Notes under the pieces: generated by a model
What the model saw: only the letters and a program-made list of their open reading frames with translations
Told to the model about the DNA's origin: nothing
Databases searched by the model: none
Translations under genes and position numbers: made by a program
Assembly (NCBI GenBank): GCA_030837785.1
Contig: JAUQYA010000102.1
Location: 1 to 31,919 of the forward strand
Origin: Albidovulum sp.
Lineage (GTDB): Bacteria > Pseudomonadota > Alphaproteobacteria > Rhodobacterales > Rhodobacteraceae
Direction of reading: 5' to 3'
Length of the DNA: 31,919 nucleotides
In this document: in pieces, positions 1 to 7,468 of the stretch
Layout: each line of letters begins with the position of its first letter
Position numbering within the stretch: position 1 is the first letter of the stretch

Positions 1-1293
1 ATCCATCATCCACAGGCCGGCGGCGAAGAAGAAGAACATGAACGATGCGATCTCGCTCCAGACGAACACGGTGCCAAGTGTCAGCGTGGCGCTGATCATC
101 GAGATCACCCAGGCCGTCCGCACCCGGTCGAGCGTGCTGCCTTTGGGGAAGTCGCGCTTCGCGATCGCGGCGATGGCGAGGATGAAGGCCGCAAACTGCG
201 AAAAGAAGGTCGGGAATCCGAAGGCGACAGCGAGCCCCAGCCAGTAGTTGTCGAGACTTCCCGTCATCCAGGGCGGCAGGTTCCAGGGCCGCTTGAAGAT
301 ACCGAAGACCGGTGTCGCGATCACCTGGTCGATCCCGTAGTCGAGAAGTACCCGCCGGGCGTTCGCCGTGCCCGGGTTGAAGGCGAGCTTGGTGATGATG
401 ACATAGAGCGCCGGCCCGTTCGATGCGACTTCGAGCACGACGTAGAGCCCGAGGCAGAGCCAGGTCAGCGTCATCCACGGCCGCTGCAGGTTGCGCATCA
501 CGTAGAGCCACATGATGAGCAGGAACTGGATCACCATCGACAGGAACGGTCCGCTCGAAAGCGAAAAGAACGTCGCAAGCGCGAGCACGGCGGTCTGTGC
601 CCAGAGCCGGAAGTTGCCCATCTGCTGCTTCATTGCGACGAAGAAGAGCCCGACCGACAGCGAGCAGAAGAACCCGAAGTGGATCGGATGGACGAAGACG
701 AACTGAACACGGTCGAGCCCCATCCGTCGCGGATACTGCACGTCCTTGTTGGAGGTCAGGCCGGGGATCATCTCGATGAGCTTGGGGATGGTCAGATGAC
801 CGGACAGCGTCTCGTAAAGGATGAAGGGCAGGCTGAGCGTCAGGAGGAAGGCGAAGAACCGCACGAAGCCCAGGAACTGGTCGAGATCGCGGATGGCGGC
901 GCGCCCGGCGAGGTAGCCGCCCAGAAGGATCACCGTGTTGACGCCGGTGTAGGTCACGGCAACGCCCGGCGAAGCGTTCACGAAGACGCTGAGCGTGAAC
1001 CAAGACATGTGAAAGAGGATCATCCAGTCGATGTAGGTCACCCGGCCGTACTGCTTGCCGAGAAGCTTGAGCAACAGCAGCGGAATGAGCAGCAGGAACA
1101 GAAGCCGCGACGGCGTCATGAGAAGCGTTCCGAGATGGAAGAACGCCGGAATCAACAGCGAGACGAAGACCACCAGCGCGAAGAACGGCATGCGCTGCGC
1201 CGCCCGCCCCGCGCCGTCGGGGCGAACCACCACATGGCCGTCGCGCATCAGGACGCCGCCCGCTTGCGCCGGGAGTGTTCTCACGCCTGCCAC
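1..1293 (-). CDS. O-antigen ligase / exopolysaccharide polymerase-like membrane protein (3' end outside window)
   Basis: This reading frame stays open for 431 codons, down to window base 1, so the C-terminus is missing. After an N-terminal cytoplasmic stretch of about 35 residues the protein consists of many hydrophobic segments (for example FFALVVFVSLLIPAFF and LLFLLLIPLLLLKLL), separated by short loops. A longer loop in the middle contains a conserved-looking HPIHFGFF stretch followed by SLSSGPFLS. This layout is typical of Wzy/WaaL-type polysaccharide polymerases and ligases of the inner membrane, which act on lipid-linked sugars. The start is GTG at 1293; an AAGGAGGG ribosome-binding site lies six bases upstream, which makes it much better than the internal ATG at 1248. 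No partner glycosyltransferase is visible, because the rest of the cluster would lie to the left. The family call is fairly secure; the exact substrate is unknown. Confidence 0.75.
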   Translation of the reverse strand, partial: MAGVRTLPAQAGGVLMRDGHVVVRPDGAGRAAQRMPFFALVVFVSLLIPAFFHLGTLLMTPSRLLFLLLIPLLLLKLLGKQYGRVTYIDWMILFHMSWFTLSVFVNASPGVAVTYTGVNTVILLGGYLAGRAAIRDLDQFLGFVRFFAFLLTLSLPFILYETLSGHLTIPKLIEMIPGLTSNKDVQYPRRMGLDRVQFVFVHPIHFGFFCSLSVGLFFVAMKQQMGNFRLWAQTAVLALATFFSLSSGPFLSMVIQFLLIMWLYVMRNLQRPWMTLTWLCLGLYVVLEVASNGPALYVIITKLAFNPGTANARRVLLDYGIDQVIATPVFGIFKRPWNLPPWMTGSLDNYWLGLAVAFGFPTFFSQFAAFILAIAAIAKRDFPKGSTLDRVRTAWVISMISATLTLGTVFVWSEIASFMFFFFAAGLWMMD

Positions 1294-1744
1294 GCAAGCC
1301 CTCCTTTTCCTGCCTGCGTTTCTGAGGAAAGTAAGGCATTTGCGCAAGGAGAGATGTGGTTTTCGCCCGGATCGGCAACAATCCGTGCCCCCTGAGGGAT
1401 AAGTGCGGCGCTGGCGGCACACCCGGCGCAGCGCCGGGGCGGCCCGCGGCGCTCGTGACTTGTGGCTCATGGCACCGATCGACCGCGCGGCTTGGCCGGC
1501 GGCGATCACAGACGCGGCATCGCCACGGTGACGACCTGTTGCGGAAAGGGGTGCGGGTGATGCGCTGCGACCATGCGTGGATCGTGCGGAGGCTCCCGAA
1601 GGCACCGGGCGGCCAACCGGGCCTGGTGGCGGTTCAGCGTCTGTGCAGGAACAGACCGATGAGGCCGCTGCGGGACGCCGCCCGCAATGTGGCCGACTTG
1701 CCCGCAAGCCAGTTCAGACGCGTCCGCAGCCGCGTCACGAACGG

Positions 1745-1779
1745 TGGTTCCGCCTGATCATGCTCGTCAGGCGGAACCA
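1745..1779. repeat. Perfect 13-bp inverted repeat with 9-nt loop
   Basis: The arms TGGTTCCGCCTGA (1745-1757) and TCAGGCGGAACCA (1767-1779) are exact reverse complements around the loop TCATGCTCG. There is no T-run on either side, so it is not a standard intrinsic terminator. It could be a protein-binding operator, an RNA hairpin, or the scar of a mobile element. Confidence 0.6.
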
Positions 1780-1958
1780 GATCCGGAAACACTCGTGCAC
1801 CCTTACCAACCACTTTGACTCGTAACCCATTCAAATCGCACGATTGCAAGTATCGCACAAAGGCGGCGGCGGGCGAACCTGTCCAGTTGGACTAGTCCTC
1901 CAGGTTGTTCATCGACAATGCGCGGCACCCCGTCGGATTGGCCCGCAGAACGGCCGAG

Positions 1959-1985
1959 TGCGCCATGCCGATGGCGCATTTTCTT
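1959..1985 (+). terminator. Intrinsic-terminator-like hairpin, plus direction
   Basis: TGCGCCAT (1959-1966) and ATGGCGCA (1971-1978) form a perfect 8-bp stem with a GCCG tetraloop. TTTTCTT follows directly on the plus strand. The polarity is puzzling because no plus-strand gene is recognised to its left. On the minus strand the same hairpin lies about 105 bases downstream of the flavoprotein stop codon, but without a T-run there. Confidence 0.45.
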
Positions 1986-2083
1986 GACGATTTCGCCACG
2001 GTCCACCTCGCCGCGCCCGCCAGGACCGGCGCCCCGATTCGCCTGCACCGCGCAGCCCTGGATGACGCGATGGACTGCGGCAA

Positions 2084-4126
2084 CTATGCCGGCGATCCGC
2101 CGGTGGCGGCGATAACCACGTTCTCGCGCCGGATCGCGAGTTCCTGCGGCCGGGCGAGATGGGCGCGCCCGGCGCGGTGGCCGTCATGGACGGCGTGCGC
2201 GATGAGGCCCGGCGCACGTGCATCGCCCACCCGTTCCAGCGTCGCGAGCCCCGCGTCCTGGAGCGCCGGCCAGAGCCCGTCGCGGGGTTCGCGGGAGGTG
2301 ACGGGGACAAAGCCCGCGCAGGCGATCTCGGATCGCCGCCCGGTGAAGGCGCAGGCCAGTTCGGCCGCGCCCGGCTTGAGGCCGGTCAAGACCGTCGAGG
2401 TCACGATCCGCACCCCGCGCTCGATCAGCCGGGCCTGGAGGCGCGGCTGTTCGGTGGTGAAGATCGACCATTCGGCCGCGACCTTTCCGGGTGTGACATA
2501 GGTGACGTCCAGCCCCTCTCCGGCCAGCCGGTCGGCGAGTGCGGCGGCGATATGGTATTCCTCGTCATCGAAGATCACGACAGGCCCGGCGGGCCGGTCG
2601 CCGCGCAGGATCCGGTCGGGGGTCATCGTGCGGGGGTCGGCGAAGCTTCCCACCCCGGCGGGATGGCTGCGGCCCCGCCCGTCGGCGCGCCAGAGACTGC
2701 CGGTCGCCAGCAGCACGTGCCGCACGCCGGTTTCCAGTACCGCGGCGCGGTCCATCTCGGAGGCCGGATAAAGCTCGACATGGGCGAGCTTGCCGATCTG
2801 GTGGACGCGCCAGTCGCGGACCCGCGCCCATTCGGCAAGCCCCGGCAGCGAGGATTCGAGCGTCACGCGCCCGCCCGGCGCGTCCGCCGCCTCGGCCAGC
2901 AGCACCGGCACGCCGCGCCGACCGAGCGTCAGCGCCGCCTCGAGCCCCGCGGGGCCGGCGCCGACGACGAGCACCGGATCGGCGCGGCCCACCACGGCTG
3001 GCGCCTTTTCCGGGTGCCAGCCACGCCGCCATTCCTCGCCCATCGTCGGGTTCTGGGTGCAGCGGATCGGCGCGCCCAGCCAGTCGTGCGCATAGCAGAT
3101 GTTGCAGCCGATACATTCGCGGATGTCGTCAAGGCGCCCTTCGCGGATCTTCGCCGGCAGGAACGGGTCGGCGATCGAGGGGCGCGCGGCACCGACGAAA
3201 TCGAGGATGCCACGCCGGACCTGGCCGAGCATCGTCTCGGGGCTGGTGAAGCGGCCGACGCTGACCACGGGCTTGCCGGTCGCCGCGCGGACATGGGCCA
3301 CGTGGTCTTCCAGCGTCGCCTCCCTGACGAAGCGCGAGGGGCCCATCTCGTGGCCGTAGTCCGGCACCGTCACGTCAAAGAGATCGACGAAGGGCGCGAC
3401 CTGCGCCAGGAGCGCGGAACGTTCCTCTTTCCCCGCGCCAGCCTCGTCATAGACCTCGATCCGCGTGGCAAGCGCGGCGCGGTCGCCGAGAACCTCGCGG
3501 GTTTCCTCCACGAGATCGAGATAGAGCCGCGCCCGCCCCGCCGCGCCGCCGCCGTAGTCGTCGCGCCGCAGGTTGGTCGAGGCGTCGAGGAACTGGGTCA
3601 CGAGATAGGTGTGCGCGGCATAGACATAGACGATGTCGAACCCGGCCGCGAGCGCCCGCCGCGCCGCCGCCCGGTGCCAGTCGCGCAAGGCCACGATGTC
3701 GTGCCGGTCCATCCGCCGGCACTGCCAGGGATTGCGCTCGGCCATCATGCTGTCGGGGCCGATCGAGGCCTCGCGGGTCAGCGCGTTCGACGACCGCTGG
3801 CCGCCGTGCCAAAGCTCCACCCCGGCAAGGGCGCCGTGGGCGTGGACCGCCTCGGTCATCGCCCTGTGGTTTCGCACGTCGCCCTCGTCCCAGAGCGAGG
3901 CATAGGGCGCGTGGGTGTCGTCCGAACTGGGATGGATCGAGCAGTATTCGGTGTTCACCACCCCCCAGCCACCCTCGGCCTTCATCCCCCGCATGGCGGC
4001 GAGCGTGTGCGGGTGGAGGTTGCCCATGCCGGTGCAGTGCGGCACCTGGTAGAAGCGGTTTGGTGCGGTGACCGGGCCGATCCGGACCGGCTCGAAGAGG
4101 ATGTCGAAGCGGGGGTCGCGGGTCAT
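2084..4126 (-). CDS. Trimethylamine/dimethylamine dehydrogenase-family flavoprotein (N-methyl amine demethylase)
   Basis: The protein is an old-yellow-enzyme type TIM barrel (about residues 1-330) followed by a 4Fe-4S motif and a two-domain dinucleotide-binding region (about 380-680). Numbering from ATG 4126, the motif NRFYQVPHC places Cys31 at the position of the FMN-linking Cys30 of trimethylamine dehydrogenase. Tyr169 and His172 fall at the same numbers as the known active-site pair. Cys338, 341, 344 and 356 match the cluster ligands, and VVGAGPAG near 390 is the second nucleotide-binding site. Family members oxidatively demethylate tertiary or secondary amines (trimethylamine, dimethylamine, N-methylproline) and release formaldehyde. 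Tyr61 of the substrate pocket is kept, but the loop carrying Trp264 and Asp267 is shorter and has no Trp, so trimethylamine itself may not be the substrate. An upstream ATG at 4153 overlaps the mttB-like stop by 14 bases; I prefer 4126 because the protein then starts like its relatives. Confidence 0.88.
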   Translation of the reverse strand: MTRDPRFDILFEPVRIGPVTAPNRFYQVPHCTGMGNLHPHTLAAMRGMKAEGGWGVVNTEYCSIHPSSDDTHAPYASLWDEGDVRNHRAMTEAVHAHGALAGVELWHGGQRSSNALTREASIGPDSMMAERNPWQCRRMDRHDIVALRDWHRAAARRALAAGFDIVYVYAAHTYLVTQFLDASTNLRRDDYGGGAAGRARLYLDLVEETREVLGDRAALATRIEVYDEAGAGKEERSALLAQVAPFVDLFDVTVPDYGHEMGPSRFVREATLEDHVAHVRAATGKPVVSVGRFTSPETMLGQVRRGILDFVGAARPSIADPFLPAKIREGRLDDIRECIGCNICYAHDWLGAPIRCTQNPTMGEEWRRGWHPEKAPAVVGRADPVLVVGAGPAGLEAALTLGRRGVPVLLAEAADAPGGRVTLESSLPGLAEWARVRDWRVHQIGKLAHVELYPASEMDRAAVLETGVRHVLLATGSLWRADGRGRSHPAGVGSFADPRTMTPDRILRGDRPAGPVVIFDDEEYHIAAALADRLAGEGLDVTYVTPGKVAAEWSIFTTEQPRLQARLIERGVRIVTSTVLTGLKPGAAELACAFTGRRSEIACAGFVPVTSREPRDGLWPALQDAGLATLERVGDARAPGLIAHAVHDGHRAGRAHLARPQELAIRRENVVIAATGGSPA

Positions 4127-4139
4127 CCGGCGGGCCGCC

Positions 4140-5636
4140 TCAAGCCACTGCATGGGTTTCGTGGATCGCCTTCAGCCGGGCGTGCAGATCGGCAGGCAGC
4201 GGCTCCGGCCCCGGCGCGGCGAGTCGCTGCCTCAGGTCGCGGTCGATCCGCTGATACAGCGTCTCATCGGCCTTCTCCGAAGTCGAAACCGGCGTGTTGG
4301 CACCGAAATAGCGGCTCGGCCAGAGGTTCGTGCGACAGTGCCGCGCCGTATGCTCGTGGCCGAGAACGGTGCCCGTCAAGCCGATCTCGCGCAAGAGATC
4401 GAGCGCCAGCGCATCCTCGTCGATCTTCGTGCCGGCCCAGAGCGTGCGCAGCATCCCGGCATATTCGTCGCAGAGCAGGAGCGCGTGCAGGGAATAGGTG
4501 ATCCCCTGGTCGAGCGAGCCGAGATAGTCACAGGTCGCGGGCCGGGTGTGGAAGACCTGGCCCATCATCGTGGCGATCTCGAACACCGCGTCCTGGCCGA
4601 AGCGGCGGGCGCGCGCATCGCCGCCAAGGCCGGTGAACGAGGGCAGGCCGAGGTGCCGCCGCACCTGGCAGATCAGCTGCTCGCCAAGCATGGTCTGCGG
4701 CAGGTTGCCGATGCCACCGGTCTCCGGCTCCATGAAGTAGGGGTTGGTGGAGCCGATGCAGAAGGCGCCCTCGCGCGCCGCCTGTCCAAGCACGATGCCG
4801 GCGAAGTCGGTGGCAAGGCACTGGACGACCGTGCCCGCCGTGGTGATCGGCGTCGAGGCCCCGCCGATCGCCAGCGTGCCGACGCTGACCGGCACGCCGG
4901 CGCGGGCGGCGAGGATCACCTGTTCGATGTGCGACTGGGCAAAGTAGAGCGGCAGGGGCGTGACGATGTGCAGGAAATAGGGCCGTTCGGAAAGTTTTTC
5001 GTGCCCGCCCCTGAGCGCCGCCGCCATCTCGATCGCGGCTTCCAGCGAGCGCGTCCATTCGCAGAGGTATTCGAGCGGCTTGGTGGTGTTTTCCATCATG
5101 CAGAGGAATTCGCCGATCTCGCCCCTGAGCGTCGAGTCCGCCACGTCCTTGCAGGCGACGCAGACCGCGTCGATGTTGTCGAGCCCGTCGGCGATGCGGG
5201 TGATGGTGGCGAGGTCGGCGCGGGTGCTCGGGCGCGGCTCGCCGGTTGCCTCGTCGAAGACCTTGATGCAGGTCATCCCCGGCATGAACCAGGTATGGTG
5301 CGCGTCGATGTCGATGGCGCGCGTTCCGTCCCGGTCCCACAGCCGGACCGACTTCGCCACGGTGGCCAGCGCGCGCCGGACGACGAAAGCGGGCATCCGC
5401 ACCACGCCGTCGGGCGCGATCGTGCACCCGGCCCGGGTCAGCAGCCCCTCCGCCTCGGTGCCGGAATCGAAGCGCAGGCCGATCTCGGCAAGGAGCGTAA
5501 GCGCGGCCTCGACGACGCGTTCGGCCTCGGTGGGCGCGATCGTGTCATAGGGGCGGCTCGCGGCCGAATGCGGGCCGCGAGGGGCGGTCGCGGCCGTGTC
5601 GGGCGCGGCGTGCTTGCGTTGCGTGGAGCGGCGCAT
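4140..5636 (-). CDS. MttB-family (trimethylamine methyltransferase-like) protein, copy 1, no pyrrolysine codon
   Basis: The 498-residue protein belongs to the MttB superfamily. In archaea MttB moves a methyl group from trimethylamine to a corrinoid protein; bacterial relatives without pyrrolysine act on quaternary amines such as glycine betaine. The frame contains no internal amber codon, so this is a non-pyrrolysine member. Stretches such as MPGMTCIKV, ITRIADGL, GEIGEFLCMMENT and RPATCDYLG are shared with copy 2 immediately upstream, so the pair arose by duplication. The start ATG at 5636 follows GGAGGATGAACC, a good ribosome-binding site. The stop falls just before the preferred flavoprotein start, which suggests co-expression. 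No corrinoid protein or reactivase is encoded in the window, so the methyl acceptor must come from elsewhere. The substrate is not predictable; the family call is firm. Confidence 0.9.
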   Translation of the reverse strand: MRRSTQRKHAAPDTAATAPRGPHSAASRPYDTIAPTEAERVVEAALTLLAEIGLRFDSGTEAEGLLTRAGCTIAPDGVVRMPAFVVRRALATVAKSVRLWDRDGTRAIDIDAHHTWFMPGMTCIKVFDEATGEPRPSTRADLATITRIADGLDNIDAVCVACKDVADSTLRGEIGEFLCMMENTTKPLEYLCEWTRSLEAAIEMAAALRGGHEKLSERPYFLHIVTPLPLYFAQSHIEQVILAARAGVPVSVGTLAIGGASTPITTAGTVVQCLATDFAGIVLGQAAREGAFCIGSTNPYFMEPETGGIGNLPQTMLGEQLICQVRRHLGLPSFTGLGGDARARRFGQDAVFEIATMMGQVFHTRPATCDYLGSLDQGITYSLHALLLCDEYAGMLRTLWAGTKIDEDALALDLLREIGLTGTVLGHEHTARHCRTNLWPSRYFGANTPVSTSEKADETLYQRIDRDLRQRLAAPGPEPLPADLHARLKAIHETHAVA

Positions 5637-5666
5637 GGTTCATCCTCCGGAAAGCTTCCGTTAGAC

Positions 5667-5697
5667 TTTGACTATCAGATCAGTCAAAATTTGGCAA
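5667..5697 (-). promoter_or_regulatory. Operator/promoter-like block upstream of mttB-like copy 1
   Basis: On the minus strand this reads TTGCCAAATT followed by TTGACTGATCTGATA. It contains a 7-bp palindrome (plus strand TTTGACT at 5667-5673, AGTCAAA at 5682-5688, 8-base spacer). The 25 bases at 5673-5697 match the block at 7252-7276 in 20 positions, and both blocks end 36 bases before the start codon of an mttB-like gene. TTGACT could serve as a -35 box, or the palindrome could bind a TetR- or GntR-type repressor. No regulator gene is encoded nearby. Confidence 0.5.
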
Positions 5698-5724
5698 TGC
5701 CTCTCGCCGGGGCGCGGGCCGCAT

Positions 5725-7215
5725 TCATGCCGAATGGCGCGCCGCGATCGCGCGCAGCCGGGCGTGAAGCGCCCGATCAAGCGGCGCGGGCGCCGGCCCG
5801 GCCAGGCGCCGCGCCAGATCGAGGTCGATCCGCTCCCCGAGGTCAAGGTCTGGCTTGTCGGTGGCGGAGAGCGGGGCATTGGCGCCGAGGTAGAGCGAGG
5901 GCCAGTTGACCGCGCGACAATGGTGCGCGGTGTGGGCATGGCCGAGGTAGTTGCCGAAGGGGCCGATCTCGCGCGCGACGCCGAGGGCGATCTGGTCGTC
6001 GGTGACCGGTGCCCCCCGCCACAGCGTGCGCAGGAGCCCGGCAAGATCATTGGCGAGCAGCAGCGAATGGACCGAATAGGTGATGCCGTTGTCGTGCAGG
6101 CCCAGATAGTCGCAGGTCGCCGGCCGGCAAAAATAGACCTGGGTCATCAGGGTCGACAGTTCCCAGACCGCATCCTGGTTGAACCGTCGCGCCTTCACCC
6201 GCCCGGCGAAGGCGGTGAAGGACGGAATGCCGATCTGCCGGCGAATCTGGCAGATGATCTGTTCGCCCAGCATCACCTGCGCGATCGAGCCGATGGCGCC
6301 GGTCGCGGCCTCCATGAAATAGGCCATGCCCGCGCCGATGCAGAACGCGCCCGGCACGGCGAGCTGCGCCAGCACCATCGCCGCGAAATCGGTGGCGAGT
6401 GCGTGCATCACGCAGCCGGCCACCGTGATCGGCGAGGAGGCGCCGCCGAAGGCGACGGTGCCGCAGACGACCGGCACCCCCGCGCGCGCGCAGGTCAGGA
6501 TCTGTTCGACATGCGTCGCCGCATAGCTCGCCGGCAAGGGCGTGACGAGGTGGAGGAAATAGGGCCTTTCCCGCAAGGCCTCCCTGCCCCCGCGCAGTTC
6601 CGCCGCCATCTCGATTGCAGCCCTGAGCGTGCCGTCATGCTCGCAGAGGAATTCGAGCGGCTTGGCGGTGTTCTCCATGAGGCAGAGAAACTCGCCGATC
6701 TCGCCTGCGGGTGTCGAGTTCGGAATGTCCTTGCAGGCGACGCAGACCGCGTCGATGTGTTCAAGCCCGTCGGCGATGCGGGTGATCCGGGCGAGGTCGG
6801 CCAGCGTGCTGTCGCGGGGGGCGCCGGTGTCCGGGTCGTAGACCTTGATGCAGGTCATGCCGGGGATGAACCAGCAATGATCCTTGTCGACATCGAGATA
6901 GCGGGTGCCGTCACGGTTCCACAGCCGGACGGATTTCGCGCAACTTTGCAGCGCCGCGCGGGTGATCGCGGCGGGAATCCTCACCAGGCCGCCCGCCACC
7001 GCGCAGCCGCCGGCGGCGAAGATCGCATCGGCCTCGGTGCCCGGCTCGAACCGGACGCCGATTTCGGCGACATAGGAAATGGCGGCGTCGAGGATGCGCC
7101 CGGCCTCCTCCGGGGCGATCGGATCATAGGGCCGGTTCACGGTGGAATGCAGGCCCCGGTCGGCCGGTGCGGCCGCCCCGGGCCGGTGGTGCAGGCGTCG
7201 CGTCGACCGGCGCAT
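5725..7215 (-). CDS. MttB-family (trimethylamine methyltransferase-like) protein, copy 2, no pyrrolysine codon
   Basis: This is a 496-residue paralogue of the next gene downstream, alignable from MRRST at the N-terminus to the last residues with few gaps (shared IPGMTCIKV, ITRIADGL, GEIGEFLCLMENT, RPATCDYLG). It contains no internal amber codon. The open frame continues upstream to 7521, but that extension reads through an insertion-sequence remnant and has no counterpart in copy 1. The ATG at 7215, giving MRRST as in copy 1, is therefore the start. Its ribosome-binding site is weak (GGGGGCGAGCC). The expected role is methyl transfer from a quaternary or tertiary amine to a corrinoid protein, possibly with a substrate range different from copy 1. 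An 88-base gap carrying a conserved upstream block separates the two genes, so each may have its own promoter. Confidence 0.9.
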   Translation of the reverse strand: MRRSTRRLHHRPGAAAPADRGLHSTVNRPYDPIAPEEAGRILDAAISYVAEIGVRFEPGTEADAIFAAGGCAVAGGLVRIPAAITRAALQSCAKSVRLWNRDGTRYLDVDKDHCWFIPGMTCIKVYDPDTGAPRDSTLADLARITRIADGLEHIDAVCVACKDIPNSTPAGEIGEFLCLMENTAKPLEFLCEHDGTLRAAIEMAAELRGGREALRERPYFLHLVTPLPASYAATHVEQILTCARAGVPVVCGTVAFGGASSPITVAGCVMHALATDFAAMVLAQLAVPGAFCIGAGMAYFMEAATGAIGSIAQVMLGEQIICQIRRQIGIPSFTAFAGRVKARRFNQDAVWELSTLMTQVYFCRPATCDYLGLHDNGITYSVHSLLLANDLAGLLRTLWRGAPVTDDQIALGVAREIGPFGNYLGHAHTAHHCRAVNWPSLYLGANAPLSATDKPDLDLGERIDLDLARRLAGPAPAPLDRALHARLRAIAARHSA

Positions 7216-7251
7216 GGCTCGCCCCCGAAGGAAGGTCTTTCCGACAGGAAT

Positions 7252-7276
7252 TAACAGACCGGTCAATATCTGGCAA
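7252..7276 (-). promoter_or_regulatory. Operator/promoter-like block upstream of mttB-like copy 2
   Basis: On the minus strand this reads TTGCCAGATA followed by TTGACCGGTCTGTTA. It matches the block upstream of copy 1 in 20 of 25 positions and has the identical 36-base distance to the ATG. The shared core is TTGACYGRTCTGWTA. The imperfect palindrome TTAAC..GTCAA is weaker than in copy 1. Because it lies between the gene and an IS remnant, transcription of the mttB pair probably starts here rather than by read-through from the transporter genes. Confidence 0.5.
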
Positions 7277-7307
7277 ACCGGATCGCCGGCACGCGACTCG
7301 CCGACGA

Positions 7308-7463
7308 CTCTGTTGCGCAAATCGGCTGACGGCCGGAAAGCCCCTTTTCGCAGGCGGACCCTGTCCCACAACCTTTGTGACGGGGATGCCGAGCGCGCGT
7401 AGCCGTTCAGGACGGCAACACGGACCTGGAACTCCGCGACTTCACAGGATTTGCGCAACAGAG
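7308..7463. mobile_element. IS-derived remnant (MITE-like) with 16-bp terminal inverted repeats
   Basis: CTCTGTTGCGCAAATC (7308-7323) and GATTTGCGCAACAGAG (7448-7463) are exact reverse complements, 156 bases end to end. GGGCTCTGTTGC-type ends resemble those of bacterial insertion sequences. Inside, on the minus strand, a short coding trace reads VAEFQVRVAVLNGYAR and then, after a shift of frame, LGIPVTKVVGQ. This looks like the C-terminal end of a transposase broken by a frameshift. No target-site duplication is evident. The right end stops five bases short of the ATPase stop codon, so the element inserted between the transporter operon and the mttB-like genes. Confidence 0.6.
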
Positions 7464-7468
7464 CCCCG

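Larger units (their letters stand above)
1294..2083. other. 790-bp gap without a convincing gene
   Basis: Short open frames exist on both strands, for example a GTG-started 74-codon minus frame at 1858-1634, but none has a good ribosome-binding site, a recognisable family or a consistent codon pattern. The stretch around 1795-1860 is noticeably richer in A and T than its surroundings and may contain promoter elements. The gap holds two clear inverted repeats, listed separately (1745-1779 and 1959-1985). It may be an eroded genomic junction between the polysaccharide genes and the amine/peptide block, since it separates two unrelated gene sets. Confidence 0.4.

Noticed and set aside
679..1395. 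238-codon plus-strand open frame, Glu/Arg/His-rich
   Set aside because: Antisense to the membrane protein gene; composition is the mirror of hydrophobic codons.
1634..1858. 74-codon minus-strand open frame with GTG start
   Set aside because: No ribosome-binding site, no family, uneven codon use. Kept only as part of the gap description.
2159..4501. 780-codon plus-strand open frame opposite the flavoprotein
   Set aside because: It lies antisense to a gene with clear family motifs. Long antisense frames are common in G/C-rich DNA, and the translation is low-complexity (Arg/Gly/His/Asp-rich) with no domain.
4068..5909. 613-codon plus-strand open frame opposite mttB-like copy 1
   Set aside because: Shadow of the minus-strand gene; composition is Arg/Asp/Gly-rich, with no ribosome-binding site or recognisable domain.
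4140..7215. Pyrrolysine-containing MttB
   Set aside because: Both reading frames are complete without any internal TAG codon, and no pyrrolysine biosynthesis gene is present.
5668..7254. 528-codon plus-strand open frame opposite mttB-like copy 2
   Set aside because: Shadow frame, same reasons; the minus-strand protein aligns over its full length with its neighbour.
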